A stretch of 25,122 nucleotides of DNA from an uncultured Clostridia bacterium (GCA_946409855.1 CAMJXZ010000008.1:1-25122); one strand, 5' to 3'; shown: positions 1-8,799, counted from the stretch's first letter. Notes: generated by a model not told the origin, from the letters alone. A program made the numbers and translations.

Positions 1-1748
1 GCAAACTCTGCTGCAACGGAAGGATACCTGCAGCGAACCATCATGTCATTGCCCGCAAATGCATCTTCTGCAATATATATAACGCTGTCTGGGATGGTGA
101 CCAACTGCATGTTGGGACAATTGGCAAAAGCCCGAGACTCGATACGTACACAGCCATTGGGAATGGAATATACTTCCCCGGTTGTGCCTTCAAAAGCCCT
201 TTCTTCAATGATCTCCACCCCTTCGGGCAGAGAAATGGTATTGTCTGGCCGGTCAATAGCGATCACGGTGAGACCACATTCCCTGGCCACCTTCGCCACT
301 TCTGAAAAGCTATAGGTATGTACCCGAAGAGTGGAAGGAACATCATCAAAAGCGTTTGTTGCAATATCTTTCATGCCCCGGTCCGGAATATAGACATCCT
401 GAAGATTAGTACACAGCGCAAAAGCAGAATAAAAAATCCGATTGACTGTCTTTGGCAAGCGTATTTCCCTTAAGTTGGGACACGCCCGGAAAGTATTATG
501 ATGGATAATTTCAACCCCGTCCGGAATATATACATTTTCCAGAGCTGTACAGCTCAAAAAGCAGTAACTGCCTATGCTTCTGCAGCTGTCTGGCAGTATT
601 ATTTCCCGGACATTGTCAGTAGCGTTAAAGGCATAGTCGCCAACCGCCTGAATGTTTGGGGGCAAAATCAGCTCTGTCAGCCCATGAAGAGCCGCTAAAC
701 CAAATTTGCCTATACAGTCAATGCCTGCCGGCAGATGGAGTTCTGTAAGTCCGCTGCAACTGAACAGAGCATAATCCCCCATATGCGTTAATCCTTCCGG
801 CAGATGCAGTTCTTTCAGCGAACTGCAGTTCTCAAACACACGATCCCCAAGGGAGATGACTGTTTCCGGAATAGTAACCTCTGTCAGCTGATCACAGTCC
901 TGAAAAAATCCTTTGCCGATCGTCACCTGATCTCCGACGGCAGTAATTCCATCGCAGATTACGGCTTTTGTCAATGGTGCTCCAAAGCGAACTTCCAGAC
1001 GACTCCAATCAGGATGGTTCTTGGCCACCCCGGTGCCCGAAATCGTTGCCACTCCGTTTTCATACGAATAAACGGAGGCTGGCCCGCTGACGCCTATCGC
1101 TTCGGAACAGCCGTCAAAAGCATGCAGACTAATAGATTGTATCGTACTGGGAACGAATACATGCCTCAAGCTTACGCAGTTCTCAAAGCAAGCGTCTCCC
1201 ATGCTCTGAAATCCATCCGGTAAAACCACCGATTCAAGCTTCCTGCAGTTATGAAAGGCGCTTCCTCCCAAAGTAACCAGCTGCGCAGGAAAATGAAAGC
1301 TTTTCATATTGGACAGATTCGCGAAAGCATAATCTCCAATGTATGTCACGCCGTCCGGTATCAGAAGTTCCTCTATTTGAAAACTGCTCTGAAAGGCGTA
1401 ATCCTCCACACGAATCAAGGTATCCGGAACTGTCACCTGTTTCAAATAGCTGAGATTTGCAAATGCAGTTTTTCCTACCGAAGTAATGCCGGATTGAATG
1501 ACAACGGAGGTTATTTGATTCTTATATTCTCCCCAAGGCGCAGTGGTTATATATTCTTCAAACTTTTCCGAGTATTCCAGGTAATAATTTTCCATCTCTC
1601 CCTGACCGGAGATTGTTAGAACGCCAGTATCCGACAAAGACCAAAGGATTCCTTTTCCTGCTGAACCGGAAGCAATTTCAGCCTTTGCCTGTCCGCAAAT
1701 AACAAATGACATCAATAACATTATCAGAAATATCCGCCGAATTATCAT
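1..1748 (-). CDS. Secreted BspA-type leucine-rich-repeat protein, C-terminus cut by window edge
   Basis: The frame stays open from the ATG at 1748 to the left edge, giving 582 complete codons and no stop. The start follows a GGAGG eight bases upstream. Residues 1-23 form a signal peptide (MIIRRIFLIMLLMSFVICGQ, then AKA before Glu). A short N-terminal domain of the GILWSLSDTGVLTISGQG type follows, ending in an APWGEY motif. From about residue 75 come BspA/Treponema-type LRRs of about 23 residues, recognisable as LxxIxIPDxVxxIGxxAFxxC. Two insertions interrupt the array: a second copy of the LTISG-type motif (ENGVATISGTG, then PDWSRL) and a late SFSEVAKVARECGLTVIAI segment. The family is extracellular and often host- or surface-binding, but no ligand can be inferred here. 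It follows another LRR gene on the same strand after 361 bp. No anchor is visible because the C-terminus is missing. Confidence 0.9.
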   Translation of the reverse strand, partial: MIIRRIFLIMLLMSFVICGQAKAEIASGSAGKGILWSLSDTGVLTISGQGEMENYYLEYSEKFEEYITTAPWGEYKNQITSVVIQSGITSVGKTAFANLSYLKQVTVPDTLIRVEDYAFQSSFQIEELLIPDGVTYIGDYAFANLSNMKSFHFPAQLVTLGGSAFHNCRKLESVVLPDGFQSMGDACFENCVSLRHVFVPSTIQSISLHAFDGCSEAIGVSGPASVYSYENGVATISGTGVAKNHPDWSRLEVRFGAPLTKAVICDGITAVGDQVTIGKGFFQDCDQLTEVTIPETVISLGDRVFENCSSLKELHLPEGLTHMGDYALFSCSGLTELHLPAGIDCIGKFGLAALHGLTELILPPNIQAVGDYAFNATDNVREIILPDSCRSIGSYCFLSCTALENVYIPDGVEIIHHNTFRACPNLREIRLPKTVNRIFYSAFALCTNLQDVYIPDRGMKDIATNAFDDVPSTLRVHTYSFSEVAKVARECGLTVIAIDRPDNTISLPEGVEIIEERAFEGTTGEVYSIPNGCVRIESRAFANCPNMQLVTIPDSVIYIAEDAFAGNDMMVRCRYPSVAAEF

Positions 1749-2109
1749 CTTCAATCCTCCATGATCACTTCCTGGGCGTCCTTGTGACACTTGCTTCATA
1801 CCGGACCCCTCATCTCTTAGCTTATTTCACGCATCTCCCGGAAATAGGTATTGCAGCAGTTGCAGTGCAGACTTTTCGTACCTTTGCTGAAGATTATATT
1901 CTCTACAACCATTTTCCAGACCGGATCATGATCACGCTGACATGCATTAGCTAGCACTACATAGATACAGAGTAATGGGCTGCCCCGTTTATACAGTGTC
2001 TCCGTAAGCATTACCGTACCAAGTCTCAGTCCAGTAAGATAAATGAATCCAGCAGGCAGGATTTCAGCGCCACACAGTACGATACATTTTCCCTTCGTGG
2101 ATTTTTACA
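1749..2109 (-). other. Intergenic gap between two LRR genes with an unassigned open frame
   Basis: No convincing gene or terminator was found in these 361 bases. One minus-strand frame is open from just after the upstream LRR stop to 1817. Its only ATG is at 2011, giving 64 residues beginning MLTETLYKRG. It has no ribosome-binding site and I recognise no family in it. Upstream of that ATG the same frame continues without a start codon (reading GAEILPAGFIYLTGL), so it could be the tail of a decayed gene or chance. The gap also holds a 10-bp palindrome, GATCATGATC, at about 1925-1934. Confidence 0.35.
1893..1898 (-). promoter_or_regulatory. Possible -10 element for the edge LRR gene
   Basis: A perfect TATAAT reads on the minus strand about 145 bases before the start codon at 1748. 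No good -35 hexamer lies 16-18 bp upstream, so this is weak evidence for an independent promoter. The alternative is read-through from the LRR gene upstream. Confidence 0.3.
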
Positions 2110-4746
2110 CTAATACGTTTCGTACGGCTGCCCATGTAAAATCGCCCATTCTTCGGCGTAGCTGCCGGGCACGACGAGAAGTACAGCATCCGCCGGGAAA
2201 GCGTTTTGTCCGATCCAGGTGACACTGGAAGGGACGATAATGCGGGCAGCACCGATATTCAGGAACGCCTCGTCCTCGATGCGCTGCAGGCCCTGCGGCA
2301 GGGAAAACGCCGGCTTCTCCATCAACGTGCAGGGGATCCCTTTTGCGTCCGCGTATACCTGGGCATCAGAGCCCGGATAGCAGCGGAAGGTCAGCAGGTC
2401 GGTCAGGGTGAAGGCCCAGGGATTGATTTCCGTTTGCATTCCAAGGAAGGTGACTTGCGTGAGCGCCCGGCATATGTCAAACGCTGCGCTTTCTATGACA
2501 GTACATGATTCCGGGATTGTTATTTCTTTCAGTGCAATGCAGGAATAGAAAGCCTGAGGCCCCAGATATTCCAGGTGCGCCGGAAGGGTGATCTCTTCCA
2601 GGCTGTAACAGGCGTTGAACGCGCTGGCTTCGATTCTGGTAACGGTGTCCGGGATGTCTATATGTTTCAGATATGAATGCTCGAAACTGTATTCCGGAAT
2701 CGTTTTCCAGTTGCCGGCGAGGGTTACATCGGTCAATACGGTAGAACTGAATGCTGAAAAAGTAAAATTCCGCAGCTCGGCCGGTATGGTCAACGATGTA
2801 AAGGAACAGCCTGCAAAAGCATTGGGTTCTACCTGTTTCAGCGTTTTCGGCAGATGGATTTCCGTCAGTCCCGTACAATAGAATGCCCCGGCACGTATGA
2901 CGGTAACCGTGGATGGAATCGTAAATTCTGTCATAGAAGCACAGTTTTCAAACATGCGCTCCGGAATGAACCGTATACCGTTTGGCAGGGTAACGGAAGA
3001 AATCGTACTGGAGGCAAAAATGCCTTTGCCCAAGGTGGTTACGCTGTCCGGGATGTCCATGTGGATCAGCGCAGTGCAGGCAAAGGCTTCGTCTCCAATG
3101 GACGTCAGGGTTTCCGGCAGGACAGCGGATGAAAGATTGGTGCATTGTTTGAACAGTTTAGCCGGAATCTCCGTCAACCCGGCAGGCAGGATTGCGCCGG
3201 TCAGACCCTTGCACCCGGTGAAAGCGCCTTCTCCCAGCGTCGCAACAGAATCCGGGAGAGTCAAAGTGCCGGTGAGCAGCAGGCAGTCCTGGAAAGCGTA
3301 ATCACCGATGGAGGTGAGATGAGGGCTGATGGGCAGGGTCGTTAATTTACAACAGACAAAGACTTTGCTGCCGATAGTGGTGACGCTGTCCGGATAGGCG
3401 ACCCGGGTCAAACTGCTGGAATCCCAGAACAATTCATCCGGCAGGCGCTCCAATTCCGCCAGGATCGTGACTTCCGTCAGGGAGGGGCAGCGTTTGAAGA
3501 CGCCGTTGCCCAGACTCTGCACGGAGGCGGGCAACGTCACACTGCTGATGCCTATCCCATAAAACGCTTCTTCACCAATCACTTCCACACTGTCCGGAAT
3601 GGTCAGGCTGGTTATATTAAACAGGTTGTAAAAAGCCCTGTCCCCGATCTCTTTCAGACCGGAGCCAAGGTGAAGCTCCGTCGCGTCGCTGCAGCTTCTA
3701 AAAGCATTATTTCCGACAACTTCAACCGAATCAGGCAGGATGATCCTGGTCAGTCTGCATTTGTTAAAGGCATCATCGCCAATGACCGCCAGATGATCCG
3801 GGAAAACGATGTTTTTCAGCAAATCGCACTGGCAGAAAGCTTCGGACATAATGACCTGAAGCGTCGACGGCAGGGTGACTGTGCTCAGCTGGTAGTCGTT
3901 CCAGAAGGCACGGCTCCCGATCAACAGGACCCCCTCCGGGATGTCTATTTTCGTAAGGTCATCACAGCTTTCAAAGCAGCTGTCGCCGAGCGCCAGCAGG
4001 CCTTCGGGCAAAACAATGTTATTCAGTTTCCAGCAGCCTTTGAAAGCGCTGATCCCGATTGTCTGCAGGCCCTCCGGCAGATGTACTGTTTCCAGGTGGA
4101 TGCAGGAATAGAAGGCCTCTGGCATGATGATCTTAATGCCGGCGGGGACAGTGTAGCTGGTCAGACTGGTGCAGTTGACGAACATCCGTTCCGGTATGGC
4201 TTCCAGCCAAGAAGGCAGGACAGCGGAAGTCAGTGCTGTGCACTGTTCGAGCAGAGCGTAGCCGATCTCCTCCACCGTATCCGGGATCGTAATCGTTTTG
4301 ACGGACGCGCAGTGGAAGAAGGCCATGCTGCCGATCTGTTTCACGCTGGACGGGATCGTAATGGAAGTCAGGGACACACAATTGGCAAACGCTCCTTCTC
4401 CTATACTGACCAGTCTGGAGGGAAGAATGCAGTTCTTGAGGTTTACGCAGCCGCTGAAAGCCATATCATCGATGTGCAGCAGGCCCGACGGCAGGGTAAT
4501 CCGCGTCAGTTCCGACTGATTCTCAAACGCGCTTTCCCCAATAATCTGAACCGGTTTACCACCAAGCGAAGACGGAACAGACGGCGTCAGAGAAGAGCCC
4601 GTATATCCAGTTACGGTCGCGTATGTATCGTTTGCTGTCCATGTAAAGCCATTGGTTGTACCGCTTGTGTCCGCCAAAGCGGGACAAGCGCACAGAATTA
4701 GCACTCCAAAGAAAACGCAAGCAGACAGTATCCCGTGTTTTTTCAT
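2110..4746 (-). CDS. Large secreted BspA-type leucine-rich-repeat protein (878 aa)
   Basis: The start at 4746 has GGAGGTG seven bases upstream. Residues 1-25 are a signal peptide (MKKHGILSACVFFGVLILCA, then CPALA before Asp). Residues about 28-60 are the usual short N-terminal strand region (FTWTANDTYATVTGYTG). About 30 LRRs of the IPDSVxxIGxxAFxxCxxLxxVxLP type then run from about residue 62 to 795. The C-terminus has a CYPGSDAQVYADAKGIPCTL segment, a last repeat around SSVTWIGQNAF, and a related ending PGSYAEEWAILHGQPYETY. There is no LPXTG, transmembrane anchor, SLH or dockerin domain, so it is either released or held non-covalently. BspA-type proteins are known surface adhesins or scaffolds; the partner here is unknown. 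It has its own promoter, with a LytTR-type direct repeat directly upstream, and lies just downstream of the LytTR gene. This makes it the likeliest structural target of that regulator. Confidence 0.95.
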   Translation of the reverse strand: MKKHGILSACVFFGVLILCACPALADTSGTTNGFTWTANDTYATVTGYTGSSLTPSVPSSLGGKPVQIIGESAFENQSELTRITLPSGLLHIDDMAFSGCVNLKNCILPSRLVSIGEGAFANCVSLTSITIPSSVKQIGSMAFFHCASVKTITIPDTVEEIGYALLEQCTALTSAVLPSWLEAIPERMFVNCTSLTSYTVPAGIKIIMPEAFYSCIHLETVHLPEGLQTIGISAFKGCWKLNNIVLPEGLLALGDSCFESCDDLTKIDIPEGVLLIGSRAFWNDYQLSTVTLPSTLQVIMSEAFCQCDLLKNIVFPDHLAVIGDDAFNKCRLTRIILPDSVEVVGNNAFRSCSDATELHLGSGLKEIGDRAFYNLFNITSLTIPDSVEVIGEEAFYGIGISSVTLPASVQSLGNGVFKRCPSLTEVTILAELERLPDELFWDSSSLTRVAYPDSVTTIGSKVFVCCKLTTLPISPHLTSIGDYAFQDCLLLTGTLTLPDSVATLGEGAFTGCKGLTGAILPAGLTEIPAKLFKQCTNLSSAVLPETLTSIGDEAFACTALIHMDIPDSVTTLGKGIFASSTISSVTLPNGIRFIPERMFENCASMTEFTIPSTVTVIRAGAFYCTGLTEIHLPKTLKQVEPNAFAGCSFTSLTIPAELRNFTFSAFSSTVLTDVTLAGNWKTIPEYSFEHSYLKHIDIPDTVTRIEASAFNACYSLEEITLPAHLEYLGPQAFYSCIALKEITIPESCTVIESAAFDICRALTQVTFLGMQTEINPWAFTLTDLLTFRCYPGSDAQVYADAKGIPCTLMEKPAFSLPQGLQRIEDEAFLNIGAARIIVPSSVTWIGQNAFPADAVLLVVPGSYAEEWAILHGQPYETY

Positions 4747-4833
4747 TGATCAGCACCTCCTGGACTGTTCAATCAAAATATATCTCAGGTAATTTACGCA
4801 TCTGTAATGGTCCATGTGATTAATGCTTTATAT

Positions 4834-4861
4834 ATTATACACCCTCCCTAAATATTTTCCA
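4834..4861 (-). promoter_or_regulatory. Promoter of the 878-aa LRR gene
   Basis: On the minus strand the -10 is TATAAT (4834-4839) and the -35 is TGGAAA (4856-4861, four of six consensus bases), separated by 16 bp. The -10 is close to perfect but the -35 is poor. The LytTR-type repeat ends five bases upstream of the -35, which is the geometry expected of an activated promoter. Confidence 0.7.
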
Positions 4862-4866
4862 CTCCC

Positions 4867-4896
4867 TGCGCACGAAATACAAAAATATGTCATGAA
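4867..4896 (-). promoter_or_regulatory. LytTR-type direct-repeat operator, LRR gene copy
   Basis: Read on the minus strand this is TTCATGACAT-N10-TTCGTGCGCA, two half-sites starting 20 bp apart. It matches the copies at 5743-5772 and 9060-9089 at 9 of 10 bases in the first half-site and 7 of 10 in the second, and the core TTCATG/TTCGTG is unchanged. Its edge is 27 bp from the -10 of the LRR promoter. LytTR-domain regulators are known to bind direct repeats about two helical turns apart. Confidence 0.6.
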
Positions 4897-4911
4897 ATGC
4901 GGGAATAAGGG

Positions 4912-5646
4912 TCATGTTGAGGCTCCGATTTGGTTGAAGCTCTGGAACAGACGGGAAATCTCTGACGTGTAATTCCGTCCGACCGGGATACGTTCGCCGT
5001 TTGCCAGCAGAATCTCCTGCCGCGTGAAACGCCGCGCATAGTGGAGATTTACAATATAGCTGCGATGGCACCGGGCAAAGTATTCCGGAGGCAGCAGGGT
5101 ATGAACTTCGTGAAACGGTTTGCGTACAGTATACTCCCCAATCTGATCCGTCGTCTTAATACTGGCCATGTGTCCCAGCGCTTCGACGTAAAGGATAGAG
5201 TCTGCCGGCAGACGCAGCACCTGTGTCTGGGTTTCGATAATCACAAAATCATGCTGTACCATGCAGTACTGATGCCAGATGATCTCCATGCATTCATGGA
5301 TATCAGCCTGTGAGACAGGTTTTCGAATAAAGCGGAGCACGTCGCCGGCGTATCCTTCATAATCATCTTCATTGCCGCCGGTGATGAACACGATCAAAAC
5401 GGCAGGATTCAGCAGACGGATATATTTGATCATCCGCATCCCGCTGCCCTCGTTTCTGAACTGCAGATTGATAAACAGAGCGTCCATCTGCAACCCTGAT
5501 TCAAAGCCTTCCATCAGTTCCTCACCCGTATGGAAAACGGTCACGGTGATGGCATCTCCGACTTTGTGTGCCTCTGCCCATGCGGAAACAGCCTGGCGAA
5601 GCGCTTCCGTGCAGGCGAGTTCACCGTCACAGATGATCAAGTTCAT
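4912..5646 (-). CDS. LytTR-family response regulator with Asn at the phosphoacceptor site
   Basis: This 244-aa protein has an N-terminal receiver domain (about 1-120) and a C-terminal LytTR DNA-binding domain (about 135-240; YVEALGHMASI, FARCHRSYIVNL, LLANGERIPVGRNY). The receiver begins with an acidic patch (ICDGE, residues 5-9) and keeps the conserved Lys (RKP, K109). The position that should carry the phosphorylated Asp reads LFINLQF, so N60 replaces it; the codon at 5467-5469 is AAT. It is therefore probably not controlled by ordinary phosphotransfer, and no histidine kinase lies in the window. The start is fixed by the receiver's first strand; its GGAGG is about 12 bases upstream, longer than usual. 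An operator-like direct repeat sits about 97 bp upstream, suggesting autoregulation. The gene lies between the sigma/sensor operon and the LRR genes. Confidence 0.93.
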   Translation of the reverse strand: MNLIICDGELACTEALRQAVSAWAEAHKVGDAITVTVFHTGEELMEGFESGLQMDALFINLQFRNEGSGMRMIKYIRLLNPAVLIVFITGGNEDDYEGYAGDVLRFIRKPVSQADIHECMEIIWHQYCMVQHDFVIIETQTQVLRLPADSILYVEALGHMASIKTTDQIGEYTVRKPFHEVHTLLPPEYFARCHRSYIVNLHYARRFTRQEILLANGERIPVGRNYTSEISRLFQSFNQIGAST

Positions 5647-5704
5647 TTACGTCTATATCCTCCTGAATACTATGGCGCATATCCAACGGATTTTCTCACT
5701 TAAT

Positions 5705-5710
5705 TTTGTA
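5705..5710 (-). promoter_or_regulatory. Possible -10 element of the LytTR gene
   Basis: TACAAA on the minus strand lies 32 bp past the LytTR-type direct repeat and about 60 bp before the start codon. No recognisable -35 precedes it. A weak core promoter would fit activator dependence, but this is a guess from position. Confidence 0.3.
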
Positions 5711-5742
5711 CGGTTTTTTCTAACAGCGGGCGCTTTTTCCCG

Positions 5743-5772
5743 ATGGCACGAATTGTGCTTATATGGCATGAA
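5743..5772 (-). promoter_or_regulatory. LytTR-type direct-repeat operator, regulator gene copy
   Basis: On the minus strand it reads TTCATGCCAT-N10-TTCGTGCCAT, two half-sites starting 20 bp apart. All 20 half-site bases equal those at 9060-9089, and the two following bases (CG) also match. It lies in the 212-bp gap upstream of the LytTR gene, as expected for an autoregulatory site. Confidence 0.65.
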
Positions 5773-5858
5773 CAACCAAGATAAGGCTGGGGTTGGAATT
5801 TGTTTTGCGATTTTGACAGGAGGGAAGAGACCATATGCAAATCAGCAGTAGTTATTGT

Positions 5859-8204
5859 CTATTGATTGATTTCCGGTTCACGTTCCTGCATGGTGGCATC
5901 AAAAAACCGGTTGATCAGTTCCTCAGCAGATTTTCCGCTCAGCTGGTACTTTGTGAACCCGTCGATCCAGCGGTAAGTCATTTGGTTGCTGTCTGCACTC
6001 CAGTATAAACTGCGTCCGTTATCCAGAAGGGTTTCGTTATACCGATTCGTCCGCTTGAACTCCTCCCATAAATATTGATCATTGGTGATCCAGGCCACAT
6101 AGAAGCTTATGATATCATGGACATACTGCGTATTTCTGAGGACGGTGTTCAGGGTGATGGCATTCTCATTCAATCTGACAGTATAGTATTCCGTCTCCCA
6201 GCCATCCTGAGAGAGCAGGATAGGTTTCGGAGAAAAGCCAAGATATTCTTCTACTTCGTTCAGGTCATTCGTGGTGATGCCTGAATAAAGGCCGTGCCGT
6301 TCCACCAGTTCAGCCAGAGTTGCTCGGGTTACTCCCGTCGCCCTGTCCGTTTCCGGGATCGGCTCAGTAAACGCCGGCTGCTCCGGCTCCTCCTCCTGCC
6401 ATACTTCCTCTTCCTCCTCTTCACTTTCCCGGTTGCCAACGCTGACAAAGAAACGGATCTGCTCATCCGCGGAAGCACCGGTCAGTGTCCGGACAGTGGA
6501 GCCTCTGTGCCAGGTATAGAGGATTTCCCCGTCCTTCATCTCATTGCGGAATACGAGGTCTCCCTTGACCTGGCGGTATCTGCCCGTCTGATCCTGTCCC
6601 AGCTGGATTTTCCTGAAGCTTTCATAATCCGGGATCCAGGAGACCTGATAGACCATTGGCTCGTTGTCCGCCCCGGGCTGACAGTAAGTGACCCGGAGGT
6701 TCGTCCTTTGCCCATCCTGTTCCAGTATGTATTTTTCCGCCGTCCATCCCTCCAGGCCTGGCAGGAAACTGTTCAGTGAAAAGTCCAGCCAGGTTTCCGC
6801 CTCGTACAGGTATTCTGTCTCCAGTTTTTTCTCCGGGATTCCGGGCTCTTCTGCGGAGAACGCCGTTTCATCATCCTGATAGTAAGGGGCTGCGCCGGGG
6901 TTCATAAACCGCTCTACTAGTGTATCTATCTCCGGTTCGCCATGCAGGGAATAAAACACGTTTTTCCCGAACCAGACATAATTGATATTTCCGTAATTCG
7001 TGGACCGATAAGCAGTCTGGCCTGCTATGGTCAGGTATTTTCCTACTTCATCCTGCTCAATGGGATAAGCTATCTCTTCCGGATACAAAATCCAGTGAAT
7101 GTCAAAACTGAGACTGGCATCATATCTCTGCATAGACTGATAGTTGACATGTATTATAAGGGAATCAGAAAACACAGCCGTATGAGCGCTATACAGCTCC
7201 CATCCGTCCAGTGCCGGCAGAAAGCTGCTCAGGGAAAAGCCCAGGAAGTTTTCGATCTCTTCTAATCTGTCTGATGAAAAACTGCGGAAAGGATAGTACT
7301 TTTCAAACGTTTTCAGGATCACTTCTTCGGTCACAGGTTCATCTTTCACCGGATTCAGGCTCAGAAACGATTCGATCACCTCGTCCGCCGCCGCTCCTTT
7401 CAGTAAAAAGATCTCCATGCCCCGAGACCAGAAATAAGAAATGCCGCCATTATCCATGCTCTTGAAAATGCGGTTTCCATCGACCGTGATAAACTCCCCT
7501 TCCCCTTCGGGCTGGGAAGCGTCATACAGGAAGGTGAAATTCGTGATCCAGCTGACGGTATATTCCAGCGTTTCATCCGCCTTTTCATTCCGCTGAAAGA
7601 GGATCTTCATCCGGATTTCACTTTCAAGGATGTCCGCGTTGTACGTTTCCACCTTCCAGCCCGGCAAAACGGGCACAACGCTTTTCAGAGAAAACCCCAG
7701 GAAATCCTCGATTTGCTCAAACCGATCTGTCTGATAGCTGCTGCCGACCTGATGCGTGATATGTGCGTGCGCCACCGAATCAATGGAAAACTGAGCGGTG
7801 TTGATATGGTACTGCAGACCGTCCGTGGTGGAGTAGGGTCGGAACCATTTCAGATGGATGGACACCGAGCCCAGCAGGACGACGATCAGCACGGCGGCTG
7901 CCGCAATCGCTGCCGCTCGGTGGAGGTTCCGCTTCCTTTCCGCGCGGTCGGCAATCCGCTTCCGGATCAAGGCCCACTGCTTATCAAAATAACCGTCTTC
8001 CAGGGGTTCCGAACCGCCGTACAGTTCCGTCAGCAGGTCATCACAAGCCCTGACGTAACCAACGTCAATCTCCCGATCATCTTTGGATAGCTCTGCGTCA
8101 ATCATTCGCCGCAGGCGGTCTTTCAGCTCATCCGCCGTCATCTGCCCGGACAGGACGGCTATTTTCAGTTGTTCTGTCCGGTTATCCGTTTCGGAGAGGC
8201 CCAT
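5859..8204 (-). CDS. Membrane sensor / putative anti-sigma protein with four DUF4367-like outer repeats
   Basis: This 781-aa protein follows the ECF sigma gene by 34 bp and starts after a GAAGGGGG ribosome site, so the two are probably co-transcribed. Residues 1-95 are a charged cytoplasmic region, about 97-113 one membrane helix (AAAIAAAAVLIVVLL), and the rest lies outside. The outer part contains four diverged copies of one module, at about 161-284, 311-434, 463-588 and 646-770. Each begins with LxEIExFLGFSLxSxLPxLxGW, continues through an (Y/F)xVxWI strand and a (Y/W)xW strand, and ends in a helix like GASADEQIRFFVS. This pattern resembles DUF4367, known from membrane proteins paired with sigma factors. 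A strongly acidic linker (593-606) separates repeats three and four. The N-terminus lacks an obvious HxxxCxxC zinc motif, so anti-sigma function is inferred from context. Confidence 0.85.
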   Translation of the reverse strand: MGLSETDNRTEQLKIAVLSGQMTADELKDRLRRMIDAELSKDDREIDVGYVRACDDLLTELYGGSEPLEDGYFDKQWALIRKRIADRAERKRNLHRAAAIAAAAVLIVVLLGSVSIHLKWFRPYSTTDGLQYHINTAQFSIDSVAHAHITHQVGSSYQTDRFEQIEDFLGFSLKSVVPVLPGWKVETYNADILESEIRMKILFQRNEKADETLEYTVSWITNFTFLYDASQPEGEGEFITVDGNRIFKSMDNGGISYFWSRGMEIFLLKGAAADEVIESFLSLNPVKDEPVTEEVILKTFEKYYPFRSFSSDRLEEIENFLGFSLSSFLPALDGWELYSAHTAVFSDSLIIHVNYQSMQRYDASLSFDIHWILYPEEIAYPIEQDEVGKYLTIAGQTAYRSTNYGNINYVWFGKNVFYSLHGEPEIDTLVERFMNPGAAPYYQDDETAFSAEEPGIPEKKLETEYLYEAETWLDFSLNSFLPGLEGWTAEKYILEQDGQRTNLRVTYCQPGADNEPMVYQVSWIPDYESFRKIQLGQDQTGRYRQVKGDLVFRNEMKDGEILYTWHRGSTVRTLTGASADEQIRFFVSVGNRESEEEEEEVWQEEEPEQPAFTEPIPETDRATGVTRATLAELVERHGLYSGITTNDLNEVEEYLGFSPKPILLSQDGWETEYYTVRLNENAITLNTVLRNTQYVHDIISFYVAWITNDQYLWEEFKRTNRYNETLLDNGRSLYWSADSNQMTYRWIDGFTKYQLSGKSAEELINRFFDATMQEREPEINQ

Positions 8205-8238
8205 GCTTTTTCCCCCTTCAATGATATAAGGTCCAATA

Positions 8239-8799
8239 TCATGAAAAAAGATTCTGCCAGAATGTAAAAATATTGCTTAAATGGATTTTTTTCCTGATCC
8301 GTGCGACGGACGACTTCACTGCCGCTTCCGATTTGCCGCTTTCTTCAGCGATCTGGCGGACGGATTTACCGTGTTTGAAATACTCGGCATAGGTTTCCTG
8401 TTCCAGATCGGTCAGGAGGCTGAGGATCTTCTCCTCAAATTCCTGCGCAGCCTCGTCCGCCAGCCATCGTTCGATGGACGAAAGAGTCTGTTCCGGCGGT
8501 TCCTCCGCGCTCTCATCCAGGGAAAAAGCCTCGTGCTTCCTCGCCCGCCGGTATTTACGAAGGGCGTTCAGCAGGCGGCGGTGGCATGTTTTGATCAGCC
8601 AGCCCTGAGGGTACGGATGGGGTTTCAGCGTCTCATACGCTGAAAAAGCCGAAAGGAACGTCTCCTGAACGCACTCCGCGATCAGGCTGTCATACTCCCG
8701 GTTGTAAGCGACGTATGCCCTGCAGTGCTTGTCCAGCGTTTCCGCGTACAGGGTATACAGCTCCGATATGAATCTTTCCCGTTCATTCGACGCAGTCAT
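8239..8799 (-). CDS. ECF-type RNA polymerase sigma factor
   Basis: This 186-aa protein has the usual two-domain layout. Sigma region 2 spans about 8-85 (ECVQETFLSAFSAYETL, then PQGWLIKTCHRRLLNALRKY). A short acidic linker follows, then region 4 at about 125-175 (LEQETYAEYFKHGKSVRQIA, then a helix-turn-helix ending AAVKSSVARIRKKI). It directs RNA polymerase to a small set of promoters. The gene is preceded by AAAGGTG about 10 bases from the ATG and followed after 34 bp by the membrane sensor. The tail after region 4 (LSNIFTFWQNLFS) is short and hydrophobic. The regulon is unknown; no promoter motif shared with other genes here is obvious. Confidence 0.93.
   Translation of the reverse strand: MTASNERERFISELYTLYAETLDKHCRAYVAYNREYDSLIAECVQETFLSAFSAYETLKPHPYPQGWLIKTCHRRLLNALRKYRRARKHEAFSLDESAEEPPEQTLSSIERWLADEAAQEFEEKILSLLTDLEQETYAEYFKHGKSVRQIAEESGKSEAAVKSSVARIRKKIHLSNIFTFWQNLFS

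Noticed and set aside
1..1748. Tandem DNA repeats in the LRR genes considered as a CRISPR array or satellite
   Set aside because: The periodicity of about 69 bp reflects the 23-residue protein repeat; copies are diverged, in frame, and not separated by unique spacers.
3670..4701. 343-aa plus-strand open frame opposite the large LRR gene
   Set aside because: It is antisense to an LRR gene with signal peptide, ribosome site and family signature, and its own translation is repetitive and Gln/Arg-rich without a ribosome site.
6373..6430. Run of Glu codons in the sensor protein considered as a repeat-expansion or sequencing artefact
   Set aside because: Both flanking segments stay in frame and match the repeat modules, so it is read as an acidic linker.
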